A stretch of DNA of 64,000 nt from positions 49,981-113,980 of the forward strand of contig CAZHED010000014.1 in assembly GCA_964531095.1 (NCBI GenBank). Direction: 5' to 3'. Position 1 is the first letter of the stretch. Each line of letters opens with the position of its first letter. A model generated the notes under the pieces. The model had not been told where the DNA came from and made no database searches. It saw only the letters and a list, made by a program, of their open reading frames with translations. Made by a program: the position numbers and the translations under genes. This DNA is from Palsa-1150 sp964531095 (lineage in GTDB: Bacteria; Myxococcota_A; Polyangia; Polyangiales; Polyangiaceae). Positions 54,627-62,458 of this stretch are shown in pieces.

Positions 54627-56183
54627 TCACGCGTGTCCCGCCATGTACCTTCCGAGAACGGCGGGCTCCGCGGTCTCGACGGGTGTTTCGTAGACGATTC
54701 GTCCCTCGCTCATGACCAAAATACGGGTGGCGAGCGCCAAGATCTCGTCGAGGTCGGCGCTCACGAGCAGCACCGCCGCCCCGCGGTCGCGCGTCGCGCG
54801 GATCCGCTCGTGGATCTCGGCCACGGCTGCGAAGTCGAGGCCCATGCAAGGGTTGGCGGCGATCAGCACGTCGACCTCGCCGTGCAGCTCGCGAGCGAGA
54901 ACCGAGCGCTGAACGTTGCCGCCCGACAGCTGGCCTATCGGCGATTCGATCGACGGGGCGCGAATGCCGTAGTCGGTCACCATCCGCTCTGCTGCGCGGC
55001 GGATGGTCTTACTGGAGACGAACACCCCCATCACCGTATGCGCGGGTTCGTCGAACGCTCGAAAGGCCATGTTCTCGGCGACGCTCATCGTCGCGACACA
55101 GGCATTGCGCAGCGGCTCTTCGGGAAGACAGCGCACTCGGCGCAAGCGCATTTGGTCGCGGGTGGCGGTGAACTCCTCGCCGGAAACGACGACGCTCCCG
55201 GACTCGCGAGGTCTCTGCCCGGCGAGGACTTCGACGAGCTCTTCCTGCCCGTTTCCGGCGATGGCAGCGACTCCGACGATCTCGCCCGCCCGAACCTCGA
55301 AGCCGACGTCGCGAAGCGCTGGAACTCCGGCGTCGTCGTTGGCCTCCATCCCGGTCACGCGCAGTCGAACCTCGCCGAGGGCCGCGCGCGCCGGCGCCCT
55401 GGACTCGCTCGGGACCGCAGCGCCCATCATCATCTCGGCCATGGCACCCGTCGTGAGCTCGCCGACCCGTCCCCGGCCGACGGCCCGGCCCCGGCGCAGC
55501 ACCGTGACTTCGTCCGCGTATCGGGTGACCTCGCGAAACTTGTGCGTGATGATAAGGATGCTGATCTCGCCGCCGCGCGCCATCCCGTGGAGCATCGTAA
55601 GGACGTCATCGGCCTCGGCGGGCGTCAACACCGACGTTGGCTCGTCGAGAATGACGATCCGGCTCTCGAGATACAGCTGCTTGAGGATCTCGATCTTCTG
55701 TTTTTCTCCAGCTGACAGCGATCGGACGCGCGCATCGAGATCGATCTGGAACGGCATTCGGCCCAGAAACGACGTGAGGGCGGCGCGCTCGCGGGGCCAG
55801 TCGACGACGAACGGCAACGTGGCCCGTGAGAGAACGAGGTTCTCGCAGACCGTCATGTTCGGGACGAGCGTGAAATGCTGGTACACCATCCCGATGCCCA
55901 GGGCTTGCGCCTCTCGTGGGCTGCGCGGCAGGACTTCGCGTTCGCCGAGACGGATCCGGCCGCCGTCGGGTCGGTGGTAGCCCATGATGCATTTGACGAG
56001 CGTGCTCTTGCCCGCGCCGTTCTCCCCGAGCAGCGCATGCACGCTGCCGGGCTCGACCCGAATGGTGACGCGGTCGAGCGCCCGAAAGGCACCGAACCGC
56101 TTGCTCAGCGACTCGGTCTCCAGCAGAGGCGGCGGGACGCGGTGCCGCGACGGCGGTACCCAGGGAGCGGCCGGCGCGCTCAT
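54627..56183 (-). CDS. Double-domain ABC transporter ATPase (nucleoside/sugar, BMP-type)
   Basis: Predicted 518 residues from ATG 56183, overlapping the permease stop (ATGA). The first domain is canonical: Walker A LLGENGAGKSTLVK, signature SLSAGEKQKIEIL, Walker B VILDEPTSVLTP. The second has a weak Walker A (VAAIAGNGQEEL), signature LSGGNVQRSVLARE and a Walker B-like region IAANPCMGLD. This asymmetric tandem is the RbsA/NupO pattern of simple-sugar and nucleoside importers. It energises the two permeases upstream. Confidence 0.92.
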   Translation of the reverse strand: MSAPAAPWVPPSRHRVPPPLLETESLSKRFGAFRALDRVTIRVEPGSVHALLGENGAGKSTLVKCIMGYHRPDGGRIRLGEREVLPRSPREAQALGIGMVYQHFTLVPNMTVCENLVLSRATLPFVVDWPRERAALTSFLGRMPFQIDLDARVRSLSAGEKQKIEILKQLYLESRIVILDEPTSVLTPAEADDVLTMLHGMARGGEISILIITHKFREVTRYADEVTVLRRGRAVGRGRVGELTTGAMAEMMMGAAVPSESRAPARAALGEVRLRVTGMEANDDAGVPALRDVGFEVRAGEIVGVAAIAGNGQEELVEVLAGQRPRESGSVVVSGEEFTATRDQMRLRRVRCLPEEPLRNACVATMSVAENMAFRAFDEPAHTVMGVFVSSKTIRRAAERMVTDYGIRAPSIESPIGQLSGGNVQRSVLARELHGEVDVLIAANPCMGLDFAAVAEIHERIRATRDRGAAVLLVSADLDEILALATRILVMSEGRIVYETPVETAEPAVLGRYMAGHA

Positions 56184-57106
56184 CGAGCGACCGTCAGCTC
56201 GGCGGGTTGGCCGGCGAGTGTCCGCCGCGCCGAGCTCGTGGCGATCATGATCGCGAGCGTCAGCACGTAGGGGGCGGTCGCGAAGAGATTGTACCCGACG
56301 GTGATTCCCACCGACTGCAGCGCTGGCCCGACCGCGCTGGCACCGCCGAAGAGAAGGGACGCCCAGAGGCAGCGCACGGGGTCCCATCGCGCAAAGATCA
56401 CGAGCGCGACGGCCATGAGCCCCTGACCGCTCGAGAGCCCTTCGTTCCAGCTGCCCGGATAGTAGAGCGATAGAAAGGAGCCCCCGACGCCCGCGAAGAA
56501 GCCGCCCACGGCGGTGGCCAAGAAGCGGACGCGCGTGATGTCGTAGCCCATGGCTCGCGCCGCGTTGGCGTCCTCCCCGACGACCCGGATCACCAGGCCC
56601 CAGCGAGTGCGACGGAAGAACGAGCGCATGGCGAATGCGGCGGCGATCCCCGCGAGCAAGAGCGTGTTGATCTGAAGCGCTGTCCGCAAGCTCGCGTTGG
56701 CGCTCCAGGCCCCCAGCTCCAAGGCCGAGAGCCGCGGCGCCGTCGGCTGGATGAGGGGCTTACCCAAGAAGAAGGCCAGCCCGATGCCGAGAAGCATGAG
56801 GGCGATGCCGACCGCGACGTCGTTGACACGCGGCAGCGAGCACAACCACGCGTGCAGCGCGCCCAGGACCATCCCGATCGCGCCGGCCGCAAGCACGCCG
56901 AGCCATGCCGACCCGGACAGGTACGATACGCCGTACCCGCTCATCGCCCCCATGATGAGCGTGCCCTCCTGGCCCAGGTTGATGCGGCCGCTCTTCTCGG
57001 TCAGGCACTCTCCGAGGCTCACGAACAGATACGGAGCGCTCACGCGGAGCGCCCCGCCCGCGAGGGCAATGGGCAGACCCCAGAGGCCCATCGACGCGCC
57101 GCTCAT
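56180..57106 (-). CDS. ABC transporter permease (nucleoside/sugar), second subunit
   Basis: Predicted 308 residues from ATG 57106, overlapping the first permease stop (ATGA) and itself overlapped by the ATPase. About eight membrane segments are seen, with the BPD_transp_2 hallmarks EKSGRINLGQEGTLIMGA, RVNDVAVGIALMLLGIGLA and VVGEDANAARAMGYD (the cytoplasmic coupling loop). This is the NupQ-like partner of the BMP system. It is found in the usual gene order for these importers. Confidence 0.9.
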   Translation of the reverse strand: MSGASMGLWGLPIALAGGALRVSAPYLFVSLGECLTEKSGRINLGQEGTLIMGAMSGYGVSYLSGSAWLGVLAAGAIGMVLGALHAWLCSLPRVNDVAVGIALMLLGIGLAFFLGKPLIQPTAPRLSALELGAWSANASLRTALQINTLLLAGIAAAFAMRSFFRRTRWGLVIRVVGEDANAARAMGYDITRVRFLATAVGGFFAGVGGSFLSLYYPGSWNEGLSSGQGLMAVALVIFARWDPVRCLWASLLFGGASAVGPALQSVGITVGYNLFATAPYVLTLAIMIATSSARRTLAGQPAELTVAR

Positions 57107-58260
57107 GCCGCTTCTCGGCTTCCCTCGGCCGCAGGCGCCGGTTGCAGGCCGCGGGGCAGACGCGGCCACAGCCGGCCCCGAACGGTCTCACTCGCGAGGA
57201 TGACGACGAAGACGATCCCTTGGAGAACGTTGACGGCCGCGTCCGGCAGGTGCTCCTCACGCTGAAGCAGCCCTCCGCTGGCTCCGATCCCGCCGAGCAA
57301 GATCGCGACCGGCACGACCGCCAACGGGTTCTGTCGCGCGAGAAATGCGACGAGAACTCCCGTGTACCCGTAGCCCGCGATGAGGGACGCGTTGGCCGTA
57401 CCGTGGACGGCAGCCACTTCGGCCATGCCCGCGAGCCCCGCACACGCTCCCGCGAGAACGCACGTGATAACGACTATCCGCTTGACCGCCAGCCCGCTCA
57501 GAAGGGCGGCCCGAACGTTGCCGCCTATCATGCGCGCGGCGAAGCCGAACGACGTGCGGCGCATCAGCACGTAGGCGAGTAGGCACGCGACGGCGCCGTA
57601 GACCAGGCCCCAATGCACTTCCATGCCGGGGATGTTGCCGAGGGCGTTGGCGTCGCCGATGGGGCGCGTCGACGGCTTGTTCAAGCTCGCCGGGTCGCGC
57701 ATCGGGCCCTCCACCAGGTGCTTGAAGACTCCGATCGCGATGTAGTTCAACAGCAATGTGCTGATCGTCTCGTTGACCCCGCGTAGCACGCGGAGCGCGC
57801 CGGCGAGGCCCACCAGCGCGCCCCCCGCCGCACTGGCGCTTGCGGCCATGCCGACGAGCACGACCCACGGATTGCCGGAGACGAGCGCGTGAGCCGTCAC
57901 GACCGCAGCAAGAGCACCCAAGACGAGCGCGCCCTCTCCTCCGATCACGACAAGCCCGAGCTGCGCCGGCAACGCGGTGCAAAGGGCCGTGAGCATCAGA
58001 GGGGCGGAGCGGAGCAGGGTATTCTGGAAAGAGAACCATGTGCCGAAGGCGCCTCGGTACATCTGGTAGTAAACGCCCGGCACGCTCGCTCCCGCGAGCG
58101 CCACGAAGGCGCCGAAGACAACGAACGAGACGGCGAGGGCGCCGCATGGAATGACGAGCGCTTCGAGCCAAGCCGAACCTCGCGCGGGCATCTCGACGTC
58201 GCCGGTGGGATCCGGCGCCGAGCCGGCCGGCGTCGGCGCGCTGGCGGGCGCCCCTGTCAC
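57103..58260 (-). CDS. ABC transporter permease (nucleoside/sugar), first subunit
   Basis: Predicted 385 residues from GTG 58260; ATG 58191 may be the true start since the first 23 residues are Pro/Ala-rich. About nine membrane segments, the family segment LGLVVIGGEGALVLGALAA, VNETISTLLLNYIAIGV and the coupling loop MIGGNVRAALLSGLAVKR identify the NupP-like permease. It lies 16 bases after the binding protein and overlaps the second permease. Confidence 0.9.
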   Translation of the reverse strand: MTGAPASAPTPAGSAPDPTGDVEMPARGSAWLEALVIPCGALAVSFVVFGAFVALAGASVPGVYYQMYRGAFGTWFSFQNTLLRSAPLMLTALCTALPAQLGLVVIGGEGALVLGALAAVVTAHALVSGNPWVVLVGMAASASAAGGALVGLAGALRVLRGVNETISTLLLNYIAIGVFKHLVEGPMRDPASLNKPSTRPIGDANALGNIPGMEVHWGLVYGAVACLLAYVLMRRTSFGFAARMIGGNVRAALLSGLAVKRIVVITCVLAGACAGLAGMAEVAAVHGTANASLIAGYGYTGVLVAFLARQNPLAVVPVAILLGGIGASGGLLQREEHLPDAAVNVLQGIVFVVILASETVRGRLWPRLPRGLQPAPAAEGSREAA

Positions 58261-58276
58261 GCCCGGCCCTCCGCCA

Positions 58277-59449
58277 TCACGACGGGATCTTCCCGACGAC
58301 GCCTTCGACGAGGTAGTTCATCTTTTCGAGCTCGATGTCGGTCTGCGGTCGCACCGTTCCCGCGGGGATGACGACGTGGCCCGCGTTGTCTTTGATGGGC
58401 CCGGTGTAGATTACCAGCGAACCGTCGGTGAGCTTGGCCCTGACGGCGTCGGCCTGCGTCTTGGCGGCCGCTGAGACCGCCGCGCCATAGGGCGACATCT
58501 TGATGAACCCCTCTTTGAAGCCGCCCCGCAACAGGTGCGGGTAGGTCTTTTCCTGGCGAATCCAAGTGACGTAGTCGGTGTAAATCTTGCCCCAGTTCCA
58601 TTCTGCGCCCGTGAGATAGCCTTTCGGCGCGAGGGTCGACTGATTGGCGTGATAGCCCGACACGAAGATCCCGCGGCGCTCCGCGGTTTCGACGATGACC
58701 TTCGGTGAGTCGACGTGCATGGTCAGTACGTCCACACCTTGATCGACGAGGCTATTGGCAGCCTCCGCTTCTTTGACCGGTAGCGACCAGTCGCCCGTGA
58801 AGACCACAGAGGTCGTCGCCTTCGCGTTGACCGAGCGAGCGCCCAGCGTAAACGAGTTGATGTTGCGAAGCACCTGGGGGATGGGCTTGGCCGCGATGAA
58901 TCCCAGCTTGTTGGTCTTGGTCGTCATCCCCGCAACGACGCCGGCGACGTACTGCGCCTCGTCGATGTATCCGAAGTAGCTGCCGACGTTCTTCGGGTGC
59001 TTACCCTCTTGGTACAGGCCGCCGCAGTGAAGGAGCGTCTTGTTGGGATACTTTTCGGCCACCTTGAGGATGTGCGGGTCGAAGTACCCGAACGACGTCG
59101 GAAATAGGACCGACGCTCCGTCGAGCTCGATCATGCTTTCCATCGTCTTCTGCACGGCGACGGTCTCCGGGACGTTCTCCTCTTCACGGATTTTGACCCC
59201 CGGCATCGCGGCTACCGCGGCCGCACCTTCGGAGTGCGCCTGGTTGTACCCGTAGTCGCCTTTGGGTCCGACGTAGATGAAGCCGACCACGAACGGCTTC
59301 TCGGCCGTTGTCGCTGGCGCGGTCCCGCTTGCGGTGGCGGCCGCTTCGTCGCTCTTGCTCTTGCACCCAGCGAGCATCACGATGCTCGCGGCAAGGAAGA
59401 ACAGAACGTCGACGAACCGGTATGGCCTGGGCGCAGCGTGCTTGGACAT
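58277..59449 (-). CDS. BMP-family substrate-binding lipoprotein
   Basis: Predicted 390 residues from ATG 59449 (ATG 59464 also possible), giving a clean lipoprotein signal (FLAASIVMLAGC). The BMP/PnrA family pattern is clear: VGFIYVGPKGDYGYNQAHSE, FGYFDPHILKVAEKYPN, GSYFGYIDEAQYVAGVVAG, GVDVLTMHVDSPKVI and the late GTVRPQTDIELEKM. These lipoproteins bind purine nucleosides or related solutes for the downstream permeases. It is the first gene of the importer operon. Confidence 0.92.
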   Translation of the reverse strand: MSKHAAPRPYRFVDVLFFLAASIVMLAGCKSKSDEAAATASGTAPATTAEKPFVVGFIYVGPKGDYGYNQAHSEGAAAVAAMPGVKIREEENVPETVAVQKTMESMIELDGASVLFPTSFGYFDPHILKVAEKYPNKTLLHCGGLYQEGKHPKNVGSYFGYIDEAQYVAGVVAGMTTKTNKLGFIAAKPIPQVLRNINSFTLGARSVNAKATTSVVFTGDWSLPVKEAEAANSLVDQGVDVLTMHVDSPKVIVETAERRGIFVSGYHANQSTLAPKGYLTGAEWNWGKIYTDYVTWIRQEKTYPHLLRGGFKEGFIKMSPYGAAVSAAAKTQADAVRAKLTDGSLVIYTGPIKDNAGHVVIPAGTVRPQTDIELEKMNYLVEGVVGKIPS

Positions 59450-59709
59450 GGTTGGCGTGAACATTGGCTGCATGTGAGGGCCGAGGCTGTTTCCGACCTG
59501 TTGCGGGAACACGACGGGACGGCGCGTGACCGGCGATCCGGCGGTTCCTCAAGCAGGACGAGGCACATCCGGGCAAAGTCGCTGTTCGTGACGGCGCGAG
59601 CGGGTGATCGCCCGACTGACCAAGAGCTTCGCGCGGGACGAGCTCGGCATCGAGTCGTTCGAAAGCGCGACTGCTTTGCGTGGGCGCGGACGTTGCGTCA
59701 TCGAGAGGG

Positions 59710-59922
59710 ATGATCGCAAGGACCTTGGTTCGAACCATGAGCTCCGCCGTCCTCCTAATCGCGGGATTGCTGGGATGTTCAACCTCCAGCGCGCCTGGCC
59801 CCGGCGTCACGAATGCACAGGGCACAGGGCGTTGCTTGGACCGTGGCGCCGCATGCGTCGTAGACAACGACTGCTGCAGCCTCTGGTGTGCCAACAACGT
59901 CTGCGTGCGAAAGCAGCCTTGA
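59710..59922 (+). CDS. Small lipoprotein with knottin-like Cys framework
   Basis: Predicted 70 residues from ATG 59710 (ATG 59737 also possible). A lipoprotein signal (SAVLLIAGLLGC) is followed by a short Ser/Gly/Pro linker. The end is GRCLDRGAACVVDNDCCSLW then CANNVC. The Cys spacing is C-x6-C-x5-CC-x3-C-x4-C, the inhibitor cystine knot framework familiar from cone-snail and spider peptides and rare in bacteria. It lies alone between the importer (divergent) and the oxygenase (convergent). The function is unknown; the fold is inferred from spacing only. Confidence 0.65.
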   Translation: MIARTLVRTMSSAVLLIAGLLGCSTSSAPGPGVTNAQGTGRCLDRGAACVVDNDCCSLWCANNVCVRKQP

Positions 59923-59971
59923 GCCTCGACGAGTCGGTTGTCGGGGGGGCCAAGTGGGGCAAGCAGGCGCG

Positions 59972-60553
59972 CTACTTGAAGTTGATGGTGATGGCGATCC
60001 GATGGGAGTGCTTCCGGGGGTGCATGCTCGCGTGGTAGTGCTTGCCGTCGAAGAAGGCCATTCTTCCCTTTTTGGGTGACACCCTCGCGAGCTCCGTGAA
60101 CCCTCTCTCATTCGCGAGCCGAACCGACTGTTCGACGGTCAAATGGTCGAACGTCTCTTTGAAGATCACCGTGTCTCCGTCCGAATCATTGACGTAATAG
60201 AGCCCCACGATGTGCGGCTCGTAGAAATCGACGTGTGGGTTGTGATACGGCACGTCGACCGGCGTCTCGGGAAACATCCCCAGCCTGATCCGGATCAAGC
60301 CATTGAACTTCAGATTCGCCTTGTCGCACGCCACGAAGAGCAGTGGGACCAGCAACGCATTGATGGCCGACGACACGGGCGTCGGCGACGCGGCGTCGAA
60401 GGCCATATGGAAAAATCCCCCGTAGTTGTTGGAGAAGCTCAGTCCCGGCCTGGCGCTCTCCTTGTGGAAGAACCAGCCCAGGGCTGCCGTCTCCGCTTCG
60501 AGCTGGTCCTGATAAAGCTTCGGGATCACATCTTCGATCTGGACGAGCTTCAT
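59972..60553 (-). CDS. 2-oxoglutarate/Fe(II)-dependent oxygenase (prolyl-hydroxylase-like)
   Basis: Predicted 193 residues from ATG 60553, which has a strong GGGAAGGAG ribosome site. The metal triad is His and Asp in NPHVDFYEPH and a later His in FFDGKHYHASMHP, with the 2OG-binding Arg in HRIAITINF. DGDTVIFKET fits the double-stranded beta-helix. It should hydroxylate a peptide or small molecule using O2 and 2-oxoglutarate. The gene's leader contains the end of a DNA methyltransferase fragment. The substrate is unknown. Confidence 0.85.
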   Translation of the reverse strand: MKLVQIEDVIPKLYQDQLEAETAALGWFFHKESARPGLSFSNNYGGFFHMAFDAASPTPVSSAINALLVPLLFVACDKANLKFNGLIRIRLGMFPETPVDVPYHNPHVDFYEPHIVGLYYVNDSDGDTVIFKETFDHLTVEQSVRLANERGFTELARVSPKKGRMAFFDGKHYHASMHPRKHSHRIAITINFK

Positions 60554-60572
60554 CGACGATTTCTCCTTCCCT

Positions 60573-60675
60573 TTCAGTGTCGAACGGAGGGTCCAAGTAG
60601 ATGAGGCGAGCAAACCTGTCCGGCAAGGTCGGCAACACCTGGGGCGTTGTCGCCAAGGACGATCTGCGCCTTCAT
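60573..60675 (-). pseudogene. 5' fragment of an adenine-type DNA methyltransferase, frameshifted
   Basis: ATG 60675 has an AGGAG site 5 bases upstream and reads MKAQIVLGDN. Removing one C from the following CCCC run restores AQVLPTLPDRFARLIYLDPP then FDTE. This is the N-terminus of N6-adenine methyltransferases, with GDN and the DPPF catalytic motif (consensus LIYIDPPFNT). As it stands the frame ends at TGA after 33 codons. The rest of the gene is missing and the sequence runs into the leader of the oxygenase gene. Confidence 0.6.
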
Positions 60676-60720
60676 GGCTCCTATTTACCACCCCGCGAGG
60701 GGCGGCTCGCGACGAACGGG

Positions 60721-61038
60721 TCAGCTGCCGATGGCCAGCCACGAGACTTCCACCGACCAGATCTTCGTGTTCAGCCAGGTTATCGCCTCGAGGGCGAATC
60801 CATTCGCGGTAATGTCGTGGGCGCGCACGCGGACGCGAAGGTTGTCCTCTTTGCTCGCGTCGAGACCGACGATCCCGACTTGAACGACAGGAGGGGCCGA
60901 GAAGGGTCGGCTGAACGATACGTGATACCGAAACGCGCGGTCCTCTCCCGTCGAGGGGTCGAGGAGAGACCACCCCTCCATCGACGAATCCAACACCACC
61001 GTGGCGGACAATAGGCTGAGCGGAGCGACGTAGGACAT
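60721..61038 (-). CDS. H-type lectin domain protein
   Basis: The 105 residues are almost exactly one H-type lectin domain. The elements are FSRPFSAPPVVQVGIVGLD, VRVRAHDITANGFALEAITW and the hallmark end VEVSWLAIGS. H-type lectins bind N-acetylgalactosamine and related sugars, often as hexamers. There is no signal peptide, so release or surface display would need another route. It precedes the methyltransferase remnant and oxygenase on the same strand. Confidence 0.8.
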   Translation of the reverse strand: MSYVAPLSLLSATVVLDSSMEGWSLLDPSTGEDRAFRYHVSFSRPFSAPPVVQVGIVGLDASKEDNLRVRVRAHDITANGFALEAITWLNTKIWSVEVSWLAIGS

Positions 61039-61116
61039 GGGGGGAGTTTACAGCGAAACTGCTGCGGCTGAGTTTCGGAGAAGCAACGTGTGAACGGGAC
61101 CTGGATCAACCGCTTG

Positions 61117-61136
61117 GAGGCGCCCACCGGCGCCTC
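61117..61136. other. Strong GC hairpin
   Basis: GAGGCGCC-CACC-GGCGCCTC is a perfect 8-bp stem with a 4-base loop in the space between the divergent lectin and phosphofructokinase genes. No T run follows on either strand, so it may be a regulatory or RNA structure rather than a terminator. Confidence 0.35.
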
Positions 61137-61282
61137 GGGGCTGGTTGCGTCCGATTGCGCCTTCGCTGCCTGGGCGTTGCTCCGAGGTATCCAGCACATT
61201 GCGTCGCCCGACGTGCTTCGCACGCACTCTTTGCAGAGGCGACTAGGCGCTCCTTCTCGTAAGCTCGGCGCCGGAGGCGGAG

Positions 61283-62437
61283 ATGATCCGACGCATTGCG
61301 ATCAACACGGGGGGCGGCGACGCGCCAGGCCTAAACGCGGTAATCCGCTCGGTGGCTCTGAGCGCGCTCAATCGAGATTGGCAAGTCGTCGGCATCCGCC
61401 GCGGGTACGAGGGCTTGCTGGAGGACGATCCGGAGGCCGTGATCACCCTCGACCGGGACGCTGTGCGCGGGATCGCGCACCTCGGGGGGACCATTCTCGG
61501 CACGACGAACCGCGCCGATCCGTTCAACTACCCCGTCGAGTCCGATGGGCGCAAACTTCCCACCGACGTATCGGCTCGCGTCGTCGACCGCTTCCGCGCG
61601 TTGGGTATCGATGCGCTGGTGGCGCTCGGCGGCGACGGGTCGATGACCATCGCGCGACGCTTGATGCAACGCGGTCTGCCGCGGGTGATTGGAGTGCCCA
61701 AGACGATCGACAACGACCTACGGGGGACCAACGTGACGTTCGGGTTTGCCACGGCGGTTGCGACGACGACCGACGCCTTGGACAAACTGCACACGACCGC
61801 GCAAGCCCATCGTCGGGTGATGGTGGTCGAGGTGATGGGCCGCCATGCCGGCTGGATCGCCCTCCATGCAGGGATCGCCGGCGGCGCCGACGTGATCCTT
61901 ATCCCGGAAATCCCTTATCACTTCGATCGCGTATGCGAAAAGATTCGCGAGCGATACCTGCGCCGGAGCGACTTTGCCATCGTCGTCGTCTCGGAAGGCG
62001 CGAAGGCCGCGGGAGCGGAGGCCCTCTACAAGGGGGAGAAGGACGTCTTCAAGGAGCACGCGGTCCTTGGAGGGATCGGAGAGCGCCTCGCGCGCGAAAT
62101 CGAGGCTGCGACCGGGTGCGAATCGCGAGCCGTGGTGCTCGGGCACTTGCAGCGAGGGGGCTCGCCAATCAGCTTCGACCGGCTGCTGGCGCAGCGTATG
62201 GGCTGCGCGGCGGTTCGCTTCGTCGCCGAAACGGACCACAGCGGCATGGTGGCGCAGGTCGGCGGCGAAATCCGACTGGTGGATTTCGAAGAGGTGGTGG
62301 GCGGAACGCGGGGCGTCGATGTTCAGAGTGACACGGTGGCAACCGGGCGAGACCTCGGCATCTGCTTCGGCGACGAGCCGATCGGGACCTTTCTGAACCG
62401 GATCACGGCCCACCGGCGTGGCGCCGCAACGGCCTGA
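61283..62437 (+). CDS. pfkA: 6-phosphofructokinase
   Basis: The 384 residues start at an ATG with GGAGGCGGAG directly upstream. The N-terminal loop is INTGGGDAPGLNAVIR, the nucleotide site GGDGSMTIAR, the catalytic segment GVPKTIDNDLRG, then MGRHAGWIALHAGI, IPEIPYHF and LGHLQRGGSP. Gly at the GGDGS position predicts ATP rather than pyrophosphate as donor, while Lys in PKTIDND is typical of PPi enzymes and group III ATP enzymes. It phosphorylates fructose 6-phosphate in glycolysis. The convergent NADH dehydrogenase-like gene is 18 bases away. Confidence 0.93.
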   Translation: MIRRIAINTGGGDAPGLNAVIRSVALSALNRDWQVVGIRRGYEGLLEDDPEAVITLDRDAVRGIAHLGGTILGTTNRADPFNYPVESDGRKLPTDVSARVVDRFRALGIDALVALGGDGSMTIARRLMQRGLPRVIGVPKTIDNDLRGTNVTFGFATAVATTTDALDKLHTTAQAHRRVMVVEVMGRHAGWIALHAGIAGGADVILIPEIPYHFDRVCEKIRERYLRRSDFAIVVVSEGAKAAGAEALYKGEKDVFKEHAVLGGIGERLAREIEAATGCESRAVVLGHLQRGGSPISFDRLLAQRMGCAAVRFVAETDHSGMVAQVGGEIRLVDFEEVVGGTRGVDVQSDTVATGRDLGICFGDEPIGTFLNRITAHRRGAATA

Positions 62438-62458
62438 CGCGAACGGTCGCGAGCGTCA
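62435..62458. terminator. Bidirectional hairpin between convergent genes
   Basis: TGACGC and GCGTCA (62435-62440 and 62453-62458) pair perfectly, with a further GCGA/TCGC pairing inside. The hairpin overlaps both stop codons and is followed by CGTTT on the + strand, so it may end both transcripts. Confidence 0.4.

Noticed and set aside
61090..61282. Frame starting GTG 61090 before the phosphofructokinase gene
   Set aside because: Runs into the PFK gene out of frame with no stop of its own and no family match.
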